Origin: RUG563 sp045589355 | GTDB taxonomy: Bacteria > Bacillota > Clostridia > Christensenellales > Aristaeellaceae | NCBI GenBank assembly: GCA_045589355.1 | Contig: JAZNOW010000011.1 | Coordinates: forward strand, 67,977 to 131,976 | DNA length: 64,000 nucleotides | Reading direction: 5' to 3' | Shown here: piece after piece, positions 15,532 to 23,781 of the stretch | How positions within the stretch are numbered: the stretch's first letter is position 1 | How the letters are laid out: every line of letters starts with the position of its first letter | Notes under the pieces: generated by a model | What the model was told of the DNA's origin: nothing | Databases searched by the model: none | What the model saw: only the letters and a program-made list of their open reading frames with translations | Made by a program: the position numbers and the translations under genes

Positions 15532-17535
15532 TCAGTTTTGGATGCGGCGGAAACGCTTGTCCAGCTCGGTATGGGAAAGCTGAACCATCAGCGGCCGGCC
15601 GTGGGGGCAGGTGGGGGTAACTTTTTGCTCGATCACGTCCTGAATGAGCTGATTGACGCTGTCTTCCGGCAGGCGTTCGCCGCCCTTGACGGCGTGTTTG
15701 CAGGCCATTTGAATGACCCTGGCAGTACGGTCCGGCAAATCACCGGCGCCGTCCACCAGGCTGTCCAGCGCTTCCAGCAGGCATTTCTCTGCCTGAGGAT
15801 TGCCAAGAATGATGGGCACGCCCCGCATTTGCAGGGTGTCGTCGCCAAAGGGGGCCAGGTCAAACCCGGCTTTTTCAAGGGCTTCCTTGTTTTCCTCGTA
15901 GGCGGCATACTCCTGCTTGGACAGCTTCACCACCAGAGGGATCAGCATGCTCTGGCTGGCAGGGGCCGATGCGGTTTCCCGCATGAAGCGTTCGTAGAGA
16001 AGCCTTTCGTGGACGGCATGCTGGTCGCACAGCACCAACAGATCGCCGTATTCCATGAGGATGTAGGTATTGAACGCCACCCCGATAATGCGGACTTTGG
16101 GGCCGGTGAACTGTTTCGCTACGGCATCTTCCTCCACCTGGCTGAAGGCGACGTTTTCGGTATCCAGCACAGGGGCGGGCGCCTTCTTCTCTTCAGGCTG
16201 CAGGCGGACAGGCTTTGGCGGCAAAAGAGAAGAGCCGCTGTCCTTGGCTGCAAAAGCTTTGGTTTCCCGGAAGGGCAGCACGGGCTGCTTCGGCGCAGGT
16301 TCCAAAGGCTGCTGCACAGGCTGGGGGCGGAAAGAGGGCATGGATGCACCGTCTTCCGAAAAGGCGGAAAGGGCAGCGGGCACCGGCTTTGCCGGGGTGG
16401 AAATCACTTGAACAGGCACGTGTACGCTTTCTGCCGGCTTTGGTGCAGGCGCTGCAGGAACGGCTTCCCGCACCAGAACGGGCTGTCGCTTTTCCGGCTG
16501 TTCTGGCTGCTGGAACATGGCGGGGATCATGGGGGAAAGGTTGGTGCTTTCCAGCGCTTCAAACACCATGGTTTCCACCGCCGTGCGCACTGCTCTTTCA
16601 TCGGCAAAACGCACTTCCCATTTGTTGGGGTGCACGTTCACGTCGGCATTTTCGTAGGGCATGGTGATGTGCAGAATGCACATGGGGAAGCGGCCGATGG
16701 TGACCCTCTGACGGCAGGCGGTTTCCACGGCTGCGGAAAGGATGGGGCTTTTCATGGTGCGGCCGTTGAGGAAAAAATGCTCATGGCTGCGGTTGCCCCG
16801 GGCCACGTCTCCCACGCCCACAAAGCCCTTCAGCATTACGCCGTTCATGTTGGCATCCACTTTTACCAGCTGTCTGAGGGTGGCGGTGCCGTAAACGGCC
16901 ATGATGGCGCTTTCCATTTTGCCGTCCCCGGCGCTGAAATACACCTGCTTGCCATCCGCCGTGAAGCGGAAGGAAACGGCGGGATTGGAAAGGATGAGCC
17001 GGGCCATCAGTTCGCTGACGGCGGCGGTTTCGGTGCCGGGCTTTTTGAGGAACTTGCGGCGGACGGGGGCGTTATAGAAAAGGTCCTTCACGGTAAAGGA
17101 GGTGCCTTCGGGGCATGCGGCTTCCCGGATGTCCAGAATAACGCCGCCTTCGTTTTTCACGGAATACCCGTTTGGCTGGCCCTTCATGCGGGTATTGCAC
17201 TGCACTTTGGATACGGCGGCAATGGAAGCCAACGCTTCACCCCGGAACCCCAATGAACGCACGCCGAACAAATCTTCCGCCGTGCGGATTTTGCTGGTGG
17301 CATGGCGGGCAAAAGCCAGGCGCAGATCGTCAAAGGCGATGCCGCTGCCGTTATCGGTGACCCGGAAGGAGGTAAGGCCGCCCTCTTTGATATCCACAGT
17401 GATGGCGGTGGCGCTGGCGTCCATGCTGTTTTCCACCAGTTCCTTGATGGCGGCAGAAGGGCGTTCCACCACTTCGCCGGCGGCGATCTGGCCGATCACT
17501 TCCGGCAGCAATTGATAAATACGGGTGTGTTTCAT
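15532..17535 (-). CDS. mutL: DNA mismatch repair protein MutL with endonuclease motif
   Basis: 667 residues, ATG 17535. GHKL ATPase motifs ELVENSMDASA, DNGSGI and GFRGEALASI lie in the first 110 residues. A long Pro/Ala/Lys-rich linker (about 340-460) separates the C-terminal dimer domain. That domain has DQHAVHERLLYE, the nicking endonuclease motif of MutL proteins from bacteria without MutH, and CPHGRP near the end, a metal site. Strand choice for repair is therefore by MutL incision. It is directly after mutS (nine bases). Confidence 0.97.
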   Translation of the reverse strand: MKHTRIYQLLPEVIGQIAAGEVVERPSAAIKELVENSMDASATAITVDIKEGGLTSFRVTDNGSGIAFDDLRLAFARHATSKIRTAEDLFGVRSLGFRGEALASIAAVSKVQCNTRMKGQPNGYSVKNEGGVILDIREAACPEGTSFTVKDLFYNAPVRRKFLKKPGTETAAVSELMARLILSNPAVSFRFTADGKQVYFSAGDGKMESAIMAVYGTATLRQLVKVDANMNGVMLKGFVGVGDVARGNRSHEHFFLNGRTMKSPILSAAVETACRQRVTIGRFPMCILHITMPYENADVNVHPNKWEVRFADERAVRTAVETMVFEALESTNLSPMIPAMFQQPEQPEKRQPVLVREAVPAAPAPKPAESVHVPVQVISTPAKPVPAALSAFSEDGASMPSFRPQPVQQPLEPAPKQPVLPFRETKAFAAKDSGSSLLPPKPVRLQPEEKKAPAPVLDTENVAFSQVEEDAVAKQFTGPKVRIIGVAFNTYILMEYGDLLVLCDQHAVHERLLYERFMRETASAPASQSMLIPLVVKLSKQEYAAYEENKEALEKAGFDLAPFGDDTLQMRGVPIILGNPQAEKCLLEALDSLVDGAGDLPDRTARVIQMACKHAVKGGERLPEDSVNQLIQDVIEQKVTPTCPHGRPLMVQLSHTELDKRFRRIQN

Positions 17536-17544
17536 AAAATCTCC

Positions 17545-20142
17545 TTACAGCTTCAGTGCTTTTTCGCGGAGGATAAAGAGCTTGTTGAGGGCGTCCATGG
17601 GCGTCATGGCCAAAACGTCCAGCGCGCGGATCTCTTCAATGAATTCCGTTTTGGCGAAGTCTTCCAGGCCCACCTGCTCGTTCTTTTTCTTATGGCCGGC
17701 ACCCAGAATGTTCTGGCCGATGGAGTTCTGGCCCTGATTGGCTACTTCCAGCCGGGCTTCGATCTGCTGGGCACGGGCCACCACAGGCCGGGGCACACCG
17801 GCAAGCCTTGCAACATAGATGCCGAAGGATTTATCGGCACCGCCGGGAATGATCTTGCGCAGGAAAATGACGTCTTCGCCGTGTTCCTTGACGGAGATAC
17901 AGAAGTTTTTAACTCCTTCCAGGGTGCCTTCCAGTTCGGAAAGCTCGTGGTAGTGGGTGGCGAAGAGGGTTTTGATGCCGCCGTTTTTGGGATCACACAG
18001 ATATTCCACGGCGCTCCATGCGATGGAAAGGCCGTCGAAGGTGGAAGTGCCGCGGCCGATTTCGTCCAGGATCACCAGGGAACGGCTGGTGGCATTGCGA
18101 AGGATATAAGCCATTTCGCTCATTTCCACCATGAAAGTGGATTGGCCGGTGGCCAGGTCATCGGAGGCGCCGATGCGGGTATAGATGCAGTCCACCAGCG
18201 CGATTTCGGCGCTCTGGGCCGGCACAAAGGAGCCGATGTGGGCCATCAGCACGATCAGTGCCACCTGGCGCATGTAGGTGCTTTTGCCGGCCATGTTGGG
18301 GCCGGTGATGATCTGCATGCGGCTGTCTGTGTTGTCCATATAGGTATCGTTGGGAACAAAGCCGTTTTCTGTCATGGCCGCTTCCACCACGGGGTGACGG
18401 CCTTCTTTGATATCGATCACGCCATCCTCCCGGATGACGGGGCAAACGTAATTATGCTGCCTTGCCACATTGGCAAGGGACAAAAGGGCATCCAGGGTTT
18501 TGAAAGCGGTGGCAGTGGACTGCAGCCTTGCAATCTGGCTGCCGATCTGATCCCGGATGTCGTTAAAGAGGGCCGTTTCCAGACGGGCGGCCTGTTCCTG
18601 AGCGCCGGTGAGCTTTTGCTCAATGGCGTGCAGCTCTTCGGTGGTATAGCGTTCGGCATTGGCCAGCGTTTGCCGCCGGTTATAGCGCAAAGGCACCAGG
18701 TGATAGAAGGACTTGGTGACTTCGATGTAATAGCCGAACACGCGGTTGTACTGGATTTTCAGGTTCTTGATGCCGGTTTCTTCGCGTTCCTTGGCTTCCA
18801 GCTGCATCAGCCAGTTTTTGCCTTCGGTGGAAGCAAGGCGAAGTTCATCCAGTTCGGCATGATAGCCGGCACGGATGACGCCGCCGTCGGAAAGAAGAAG
18901 GGGCGCATCGGGGGAGATGGCGCGGCGGAGCAGGTCAGTCAATTCCGGCATAGGGTCCATCAGCTGATGGAGGAAGGAAAGGGCATCCCCTTCCACTTCG
19001 GAAAGCAGGGAAAGCACGTCAGGCGCCGCTTCCAGAGAGCGAAGCAGGGACAGGCAATCCCGGCCGTTGAGGGAACGGTAAGACACGCGGGAAAGAAGCC
19101 TTTCCATATCGTACACCTGGGTCAGCTTTTCCCGGAGGGACTGGCACACCACAGGGTTTTCGTACAAAGCACGGACGGCGTGGAGCCTGGCTTCAATTTT
19201 TTCTTTGTTCAAAAGGGGCTTTTCCACCCAGGCACGCAGCAGACGGCCGCCCATGGCGGTGACGGTCTGGTCCAGCACGGAAAGGAGGGAGCCCTTGGCA
19301 GAGCGGCTGCGGATGGTTTCGGTCAGTTCCAGGTTGCGGCGGGTGGATACATCAAGGGGCATGGTATCGCCCTTTTCCACCAGCTGCAGCCGGGTGATGT
19401 GCTGCAGGGCGTTTTTCTGGGTTTCCCAAAGGTAGCGCATCAGGGCGCCGGCGGCGCAGGCGGCAATGCTTTGGGATTTATCCAGCCCAAGGGCCAGAAG
19501 ATTGTTGACGGAAAAATGCTCAAACAAAGCTTCGTGGGCCTTGGCGCTCTGGAAAGCAGAGGCATTGAAAAGATGGGGACGGACGGGACAAAGGGGAAGC
19601 ACCTGTTCCACATCGGCAGTGATCACTTCGCCGGGGTTCAGGCTCATAAGGGTGGCTTTCAGGGTGCTTTCTTCATAAGGCAATTGCTGGGCGAAGAATT
19701 CGCCGGTGGACACATCGCACCAGGAAAGGCCGGCCCTGCGCCCCTGAATGCACACGGCGCAGAGGAAATTGTTCCGTCTTTCGCCGATAACGGCGCTGTC
19801 GGTCAGGGTGCCGGGGGTGATGATGCGGATGATGTCGCGTTCCACCAACCCCTTGGCCAGAGCAGGGTCCTGCATCTGTTCACCGATGGCTACCCGATAC
19901 CCTTTTTCCACCAGCCGGGATACATAGGTATCAATGGCATGGTGGGGCACGCCGCACATGGGGGCGCGCTCAGCCAGGCCGCATTCCTTGCCCGTCAGGG
20001 TAAGCTCCAGTTCGCGGCTGGTGGTGATGGCGTCATCAAAAAACATCTCGTAAAAATCGCCCACCCGGAAAAAAAGCAGGGTGTCGGGATTTTGTTCCTT
20101 GAGACGCATGTATTGCTGCATCATGGGGGAAAGGGTAGCCAT
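17545..20142 (-). CDS. mutS: DNA mismatch recognition protein MutS
   Basis: 865 residues, ATG 20142. The N-terminal mismatch domain has FFRVGDFYEMFF with the Phe-x-Glu wedge (residues 33-40 region). The ATPase has GPNMAGKSTYMRQVA (about residue 615) and VILDEIGRGTSTFDG (about 690). Length is standard for MutS1. The C-terminal tail is short and carries the usual dimer helices. It follows ylbF by 26 bases in the operon. Confidence 0.98.
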   Translation of the reverse strand: MATLSPMMQQYMRLKEQNPDTLLFFRVGDFYEMFFDDAITTSRELELTLTGKECGLAERAPMCGVPHHAIDTYVSRLVEKGYRVAIGEQMQDPALAKGLVERDIIRIITPGTLTDSAVIGERRNNFLCAVCIQGRRAGLSWCDVSTGEFFAQQLPYEESTLKATLMSLNPGEVITADVEQVLPLCPVRPHLFNASAFQSAKAHEALFEHFSVNNLLALGLDKSQSIAACAAGALMRYLWETQKNALQHITRLQLVEKGDTMPLDVSTRRNLELTETIRSRSAKGSLLSVLDQTVTAMGGRLLRAWVEKPLLNKEKIEARLHAVRALYENPVVCQSLREKLTQVYDMERLLSRVSYRSLNGRDCLSLLRSLEAAPDVLSLLSEVEGDALSFLHQLMDPMPELTDLLRRAISPDAPLLLSDGGVIRAGYHAELDELRLASTEGKNWLMQLEAKEREETGIKNLKIQYNRVFGYYIEVTKSFYHLVPLRYNRRQTLANAERYTTEELHAIEQKLTGAQEQAARLETALFNDIRDQIGSQIARLQSTATAFKTLDALLSLANVARQHNYVCPVIREDGVIDIKEGRHPVVEAAMTENGFVPNDTYMDNTDSRMQIITGPNMAGKSTYMRQVALIVLMAHIGSFVPAQSAEIALVDCIYTRIGASDDLATGQSTFMVEMSEMAYILRNATSRSLVILDEIGRGTSTFDGLSIAWSAVEYLCDPKNGGIKTLFATHYHELSELEGTLEGVKNFCISVKEHGEDVIFLRKIIPGGADKSFGIYVARLAGVPRPVVARAQQIEARLEVANQGQNSIGQNILGAGHKKKNEQVGLEDFAKTEFIEEIRALDVLAMTPMDALNKLFILREKALKL

Positions 20143-20168
20143 AGGTGTGATGCTCCTTCAGTAAAAAA

Positions 20169-20561
20169 TTAGTGGTGGCAGTGGCCGCCGCAGGAATGGC
20201 AATCACCGCTGCAGGAGGATTCGGGGGAGAGAACCTTGGCAAGCTCCGCATTGACGGCGGCCATCATGTCGGTGAAGCCTTTGCGGGCCTTCTGCATGGC
20301 CTGGGCCATGGGCAGCTGCTGCATTTCCTGCTGGATTTTCTTCATTTCTTCGTCGATCTGAGCCATGCGTTCAAAATCGGGCTGTTCCTTGGCGGTGCAA
20401 TTTTCAATTTCCTGATGCAGTTCTTCGTACTTGCCAAAGGCTTCGGCCATGGCTTCGTCCTGAGAAGCGGCGTCTTCGGTGGCGCGCATGACGATGAATT
20501 CCTGAGAGGAAGCAATGGCAAGGGCCAGTTCCTTTGCTTTTTCCATAACGTTCTGATCCAT
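20169..20561 (-). CDS. YlbF/RicF-like protein with Cys/His tail
   Basis: 130 residues from ATG 20561 (ten bases after GGAG); an ATG at 20570 overlaps the miaB stop but is too close to the ribosome site. It is an all-helical YlbF/YmcA-type protein. The last 15 residues, CSGDCHSCGGHCHH, hold four Cys and four His (Cys117, 121, 124, 128), suited to bind a metal or Fe-S cluster. In Bacillus YlbF (RicF) and YmcA (RicA) bind RicT and share [4Fe-4S] clusters; RicT is encoded at 8609-9526. Which paralog this is cannot be told. Confidence 0.82.
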   Translation of the reverse strand: MDQNVMEKAKELALAIASSQEFIVMRATEDAASQDEAMAEAFGKYEELHQEIENCTAKEQPDFERMAQIDEEMKKIQQEMQQLPMAQAMQKARKGFTDMMAAVNAELAKVLSPESSCSGDCHSCGGHCHH

Positions 20562-20566
20562 GTTTA

Positions 20567-21982
20567 TCATTCTCCTTTTACAATTTCGCCCCGCAAGGTG
20601 GTCTTGCTGGCGGCGGTTATCTGAACGGGCACGATGGTGCCGATCAAATCTTTGGTTCCCCGGAAGTTGACGGAAATATTCCGTTCGCTCTTACCGGTCA
20701 ATTCCGTTTCGTCCCGGCGGGCATTGCCGGATACCAGCACGTTCACCCGGGTGCCGATGAGGGAATTGAAAATTTCGGACGTGATCTGATCCTGCCGGCG
20801 GATCAGCTTTTCAATGCGGCGGGAAGATACTTCCGGGTCGATCTGGCCGGGAAGGGAAGCAGCCTTTGTGCCCACCCGGGGGGAATAGATGAAGGTGAAG
20901 GCGCTGTCCCACCGCACTTCTTCGGAAAGGGCCAGGGTGTCTTCAAATTCTTCTTCCGTTTCTCCGGGAAAGGCCACAATCAGGTCGGTGGAAAGACCGA
21001 TATCGGGTACCGCCGCACGCAGTTTGCGCACCCGATCCAGATAGATTTCCCGGGTATAGCGCCGGTTCATCATTTCCAGAATGCGGTTGTTGCCGGACTG
21101 AACCGGCAGATGGAAATGATGGCAAAGGGCAGGGTTCACTGCCATTTCTTCGATGAGCGCGTCGGAAAGGTCCTTGGGATGGCTGGTCATGAACCGCACC
21201 CGGGGAATGCCGGTTTTGCCGATTTGGTGAAGAAGCTGGGGGAAGGTGACGCCGAAGGAATTGTCGTTGCCGTAGGAGTTTACGTTCTGCCCCAGCAGCA
21301 TAATTTCCTGAACGCCCTGTTTTTGCAGCCCTTCAATTTCTTTCAGGATCTCTTTGGGATCCCGGCTGCGCTCTCTTCCGCGCACATAAGGTACGATGCA
21401 GTAGGAACAGAAGTTGTTGCAGCCGTACATGATGGTGACGTAATTCTGGAAAGCGCTGTCCCGGCGGACAGGCAGCCCTTCAATGAGGGTGGATTGTTCC
21501 TGGGGAACGGCAATCACCCGCTGACGGTTTTCCACAGCCTTGAAAAGCAGTTCCGGCAGGCGGTGGATGTTACCGGTGCCGAAGGCCACATCCACAAAGG
21601 GATAGCGGCGAAGCAGGGTATCGGCCATGCCCGGCTCCTGCACCATGCAGCCGCAGATGCCGATGAGCATATGGGGCCGCTGCTTTTTGATTTCCTTCAG
21701 CCAGGTCACATTGCCAAGCGCCTTGCGCTCCGCATTGTCGCGGATGCAGCAGGTGTTGAAAAGTACAAAATCCGCTTCCTCCCGGGAGGGAGCCAAAGCA
21801 AGGCCCATCTTTTCCAGCATGCCGGCCAGCTTTTCGGAGTCATGGGCATTCATCTGGCAGCCGTAGGTAACGATGAAATAGGTTTGAGGCCGATCGGAAA
21901 GGGCGGCAAACTGATCGGCATAGCCCATCTGGGCGTCGATCTCCGCTTGGGGGATGGGGATGATCTGGTCACGAATGTTCAT
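20567..21982 (-). CDS. miaB: tRNA-2-methylthio-N6-dimethylallyladenosine synthase
   Basis: 471 residues, ATG 21982 overlapping the rng stop; a longer frame to 22108 lies wholly inside rng. MiaB methylthiolates i6A37 made by MiaA. The N-terminal MTTase domain has TYGCQMNAHDSEKL with two more conserved Cys (NTCCIRD, GICGCMVQ). The radical SAM motif CNNFCSYCIVPYVRGRE lies near residue 195, and a TRAM domain ends the protein. Two Fe-S clusters are expected. It overlaps ylbF or abuts it by a few bases. Confidence 0.97.
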   Translation of the reverse strand: MNIRDQIIPIPQAEIDAQMGYADQFAALSDRPQTYFIVTYGCQMNAHDSEKLAGMLEKMGLALAPSREEADFVLFNTCCIRDNAERKALGNVTWLKEIKKQRPHMLIGICGCMVQEPGMADTLLRRYPFVDVAFGTGNIHRLPELLFKAVENRQRVIAVPQEQSTLIEGLPVRRDSAFQNYVTIMYGCNNFCSYCIVPYVRGRERSRDPKEILKEIEGLQKQGVQEIMLLGQNVNSYGNDNSFGVTFPQLLHQIGKTGIPRVRFMTSHPKDLSDALIEEMAVNPALCHHFHLPVQSGNNRILEMMNRRYTREIYLDRVRKLRAAVPDIGLSTDLIVAFPGETEEEFEDTLALSEEVRWDSAFTFIYSPRVGTKAASLPGQIDPEVSSRRIEKLIRRQDQITSEIFNSLIGTRVNVLVSGNARRDETELTGKSERNISVNFRGTKDLIGTIVPVQITAASKTTLRGEIVKGE

Positions 21983-23118
21983 ACATTTTCCTCTTTCAGG
22001 CCGCTGCCTTTGCAATGGGGGCAGGGCACAACGCAAGTAAGGGAAGGGCCTGTTTTTTTGCGGGTCATTTCCATAAGCCCCAGGGAAGTGAAGCCGTGGA
22101 GCACGCATTTGACAGGGTCATTCCGCAGCGCTTCCTTCATGGCATCCAGCACCGCCTGCCGGCTTTCTTCCTGTTCCATGTCCACAAAGTCGATAAGGAT
22201 GATGCCGCCGATGTTGCGCAGGCGCAAAAGCCTTGCAATTTCCTTTGCGGCTTCCCTGTTCAAAGAAAGGAAGGTGCTTTCGGTGCCGGTCTTTTTGCCG
22301 GTAAATTTGCCGGAATTGACGTCGATGACGGTCATGGCCTCGGTGCGGTCGATGATGAGGTGGCCGCCGCAGGGCAGGTATACCTTGCGGGCCAGGGATT
22401 TTTCCAGCTTTCTTTCGATGTTTTCCAGCGCGAATGGGTTTTCGGCATATTGCACCGGGCAGGAAGCGGGATAAGGGAATTCACGGATGTTGGTGATGAT
22501 TTTGTCAAAACCGCCCTTTTCGTCCCTCAGCACGGTGTGGAGCAAAGGCTCCTTTTCTTCGATCAGGCAGGGGGCCGAAGCCTCCTTTGCCTTTTTAAGA
22601 ATGCGCAGCCATTTTTGATGCAGCATGCCGATCTCTGCCTGCAGGGTTCCTTCATCGGCCTGAACGCTTTCCGTGCGCAGGATGAGGCCCATATTGGCGG
22701 GCGTCCGTTTTTTGCCCAGTTCACGCAGCGCTTCGGCTTTTTCCGCATCGGTGATGCGGCTGGAAACGGCAATGCGCGGGGAAAAGGGGGTGAGGATTGC
22801 GTAATGCCCGGCGATGGAGATATCGCAGGAGCAGAAGGGAAGCTTGTCCCCGATGGCGGGCTTTTTTACCTGCACCAGAACGCTTTGCCCGGAAAGGGGC
22901 TTTTCCCGGCATTCGGCATAGGGAAGGAACCCGTTCTGATCCTTTGTCAGGTGGACAAAGATGGCTTCCATGCCTTTCATGGCGCGGTCCGCCTTGCAAA
23001 GGTAGATCTGCTCCGGCCAAACGGCGGTCATTTCCTGCTGCCAGGAAAGCAGGGCGCCCATTTCCGTAACGGCACAGCAAATGCGGCCGTCTTTCTGTTC
23101 CACATACAGCTGTTTCAT
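21979..23118 (-). CDS. rng: Ribonuclease E/G family endoribonuclease
   Basis: 379 residues, ATG 23118. An N-terminal S1-like region (about residues 25-120) precedes the DNase I-like catalytic part with MTVIDVNSGKFTG (about 265) and ILIDFVDME (about 308), the two Asp that hold Mg2+. CPHCKGSG at the C-terminus is the zinc-link type motif. It is shorter than E. coli RNase G (489). It acts in rRNA maturation and mRNA decay. The start is adjacent to the DUF2344 stop and the end overlaps miaB by four bases. Confidence 0.93.
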   Translation of the reverse strand: MKQLYVEQKDGRICCAVTEMGALLSWQQEMTAVWPEQIYLCKADRAMKGMEAIFVHLTKDQNGFLPYAECREKPLSGQSVLVQVKKPAIGDKLPFCSCDISIAGHYAILTPFSPRIAVSSRITDAEKAEALRELGKKRTPANMGLILRTESVQADEGTLQAEIGMLHQKWLRILKKAKEASAPCLIEEKEPLLHTVLRDEKGGFDKIITNIREFPYPASCPVQYAENPFALENIERKLEKSLARKVYLPCGGHLIIDRTEAMTVIDVNSGKFTGKKTGTESTFLSLNREAAKEIARLLRLRNIGGIILIDFVDMEQEESRQAVLDAMKEALRNDPVKCVLHGFTSLGLMEMTRKKTGPSLTCVVPCPHCKGSGLKEENV

Positions 23119-23781
23119 TTACAGCATCTCCAGCGGCATAAAGTCAGGCGCTTCACCGCCCAGCATCTGCTGGCGGGTGATGAGGGCCTTGGGCCGCTCC
23201 ATGCCGGCAAATTCAAACAGGGAGGAAAGCAGAAGGTCCGGCTTGCAGGTGGCCTTTTCACAAAGCGCCAGCGTCATGGACAGGGTGTTGCCTTCCGCCG
23301 TCAGTTCGTAAATCATGGGGCGGATATCGCAGGGCTTCATGCCGGACTTTGTTTTGCGGATGGCGGGAATTTCTTTTTGCGCCATGAAGGCGGCAACGGT
23401 TTTAGAAAACTGTTCCGGCAGCTGTTCAAACTCCGCCGTATAACAGGCAGCGGTAAGGCTGGCCATGGGGGCAGGATGACGGTCGTCCACCGAGCGGACG
23501 GCAATGCAGGGCAAATCCGGCGGCAGGGCGGCGGACAGCATTTTCTTGAAATCCCCTTCGCAGACGCCCTTGGCCATGGGCACTTCCATGATTTCCCGTT
23601 TGCCGGGCATGCCCACGGACAGGGGGGCGGCAAAGTTCAGCAGTACATGGGGGTTGAACCCTTGGGAGAATGCAATGGGCAGGCCGCTGCGACGAAGGGC
23701 ACGCTGCATGGCGCGCATCAGGTCCAGATGGCCGATGTGGCGCAGCCGGGGTGTTTTTTCGAAAATTACCAGCATTTTCAT
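23119..23781 (-). CDS. TIGR03936/DUF2344 family protein
   Basis: 220 residues, ATG 23781, overlapping the last base of the radical SAM stop (TGATG). Conserved N-terminus: FEKTPRLRHIGHLDLMRAM and GLPIAFSQGFNPH. In many clostridia this domain is encoded next to, or fused to, the TIGR03960 radical SAM protein, as here, so the two probably form one system. The substrate is unknown. Confidence 0.92.
   Translation of the reverse strand: MKMLVIFEKTPRLRHIGHLDLMRAMQRALRRSGLPIAFSQGFNPHVLLNFAAPLSVGMPGKREIMEVPMAKGVCEGDFKKMLSAALPPDLPCIAVRSVDDRHPAPMASLTAACYTAEFEQLPEQFSKTVAAFMAQKEIPAIRKTKSGMKPCDIRPMIYELTAEGNTLSMTLALCEKATCKPDLLLSSLFEFAGMERPKALITRQQMLGGEAPDFMPLEML

Noticed and set aside
12123..15620. Plus-strand open frame of 1165 codons across the T-box, methyltransferase, PLP gene and miaA
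   Set aside because: It crosses promoters and terminators and is the complement of well-supported genes.
17302..20172. Plus-strand open frame of 956 codons antisense to mutS
   Set aside because: Shadow of mutS; no ribosome site or domain.
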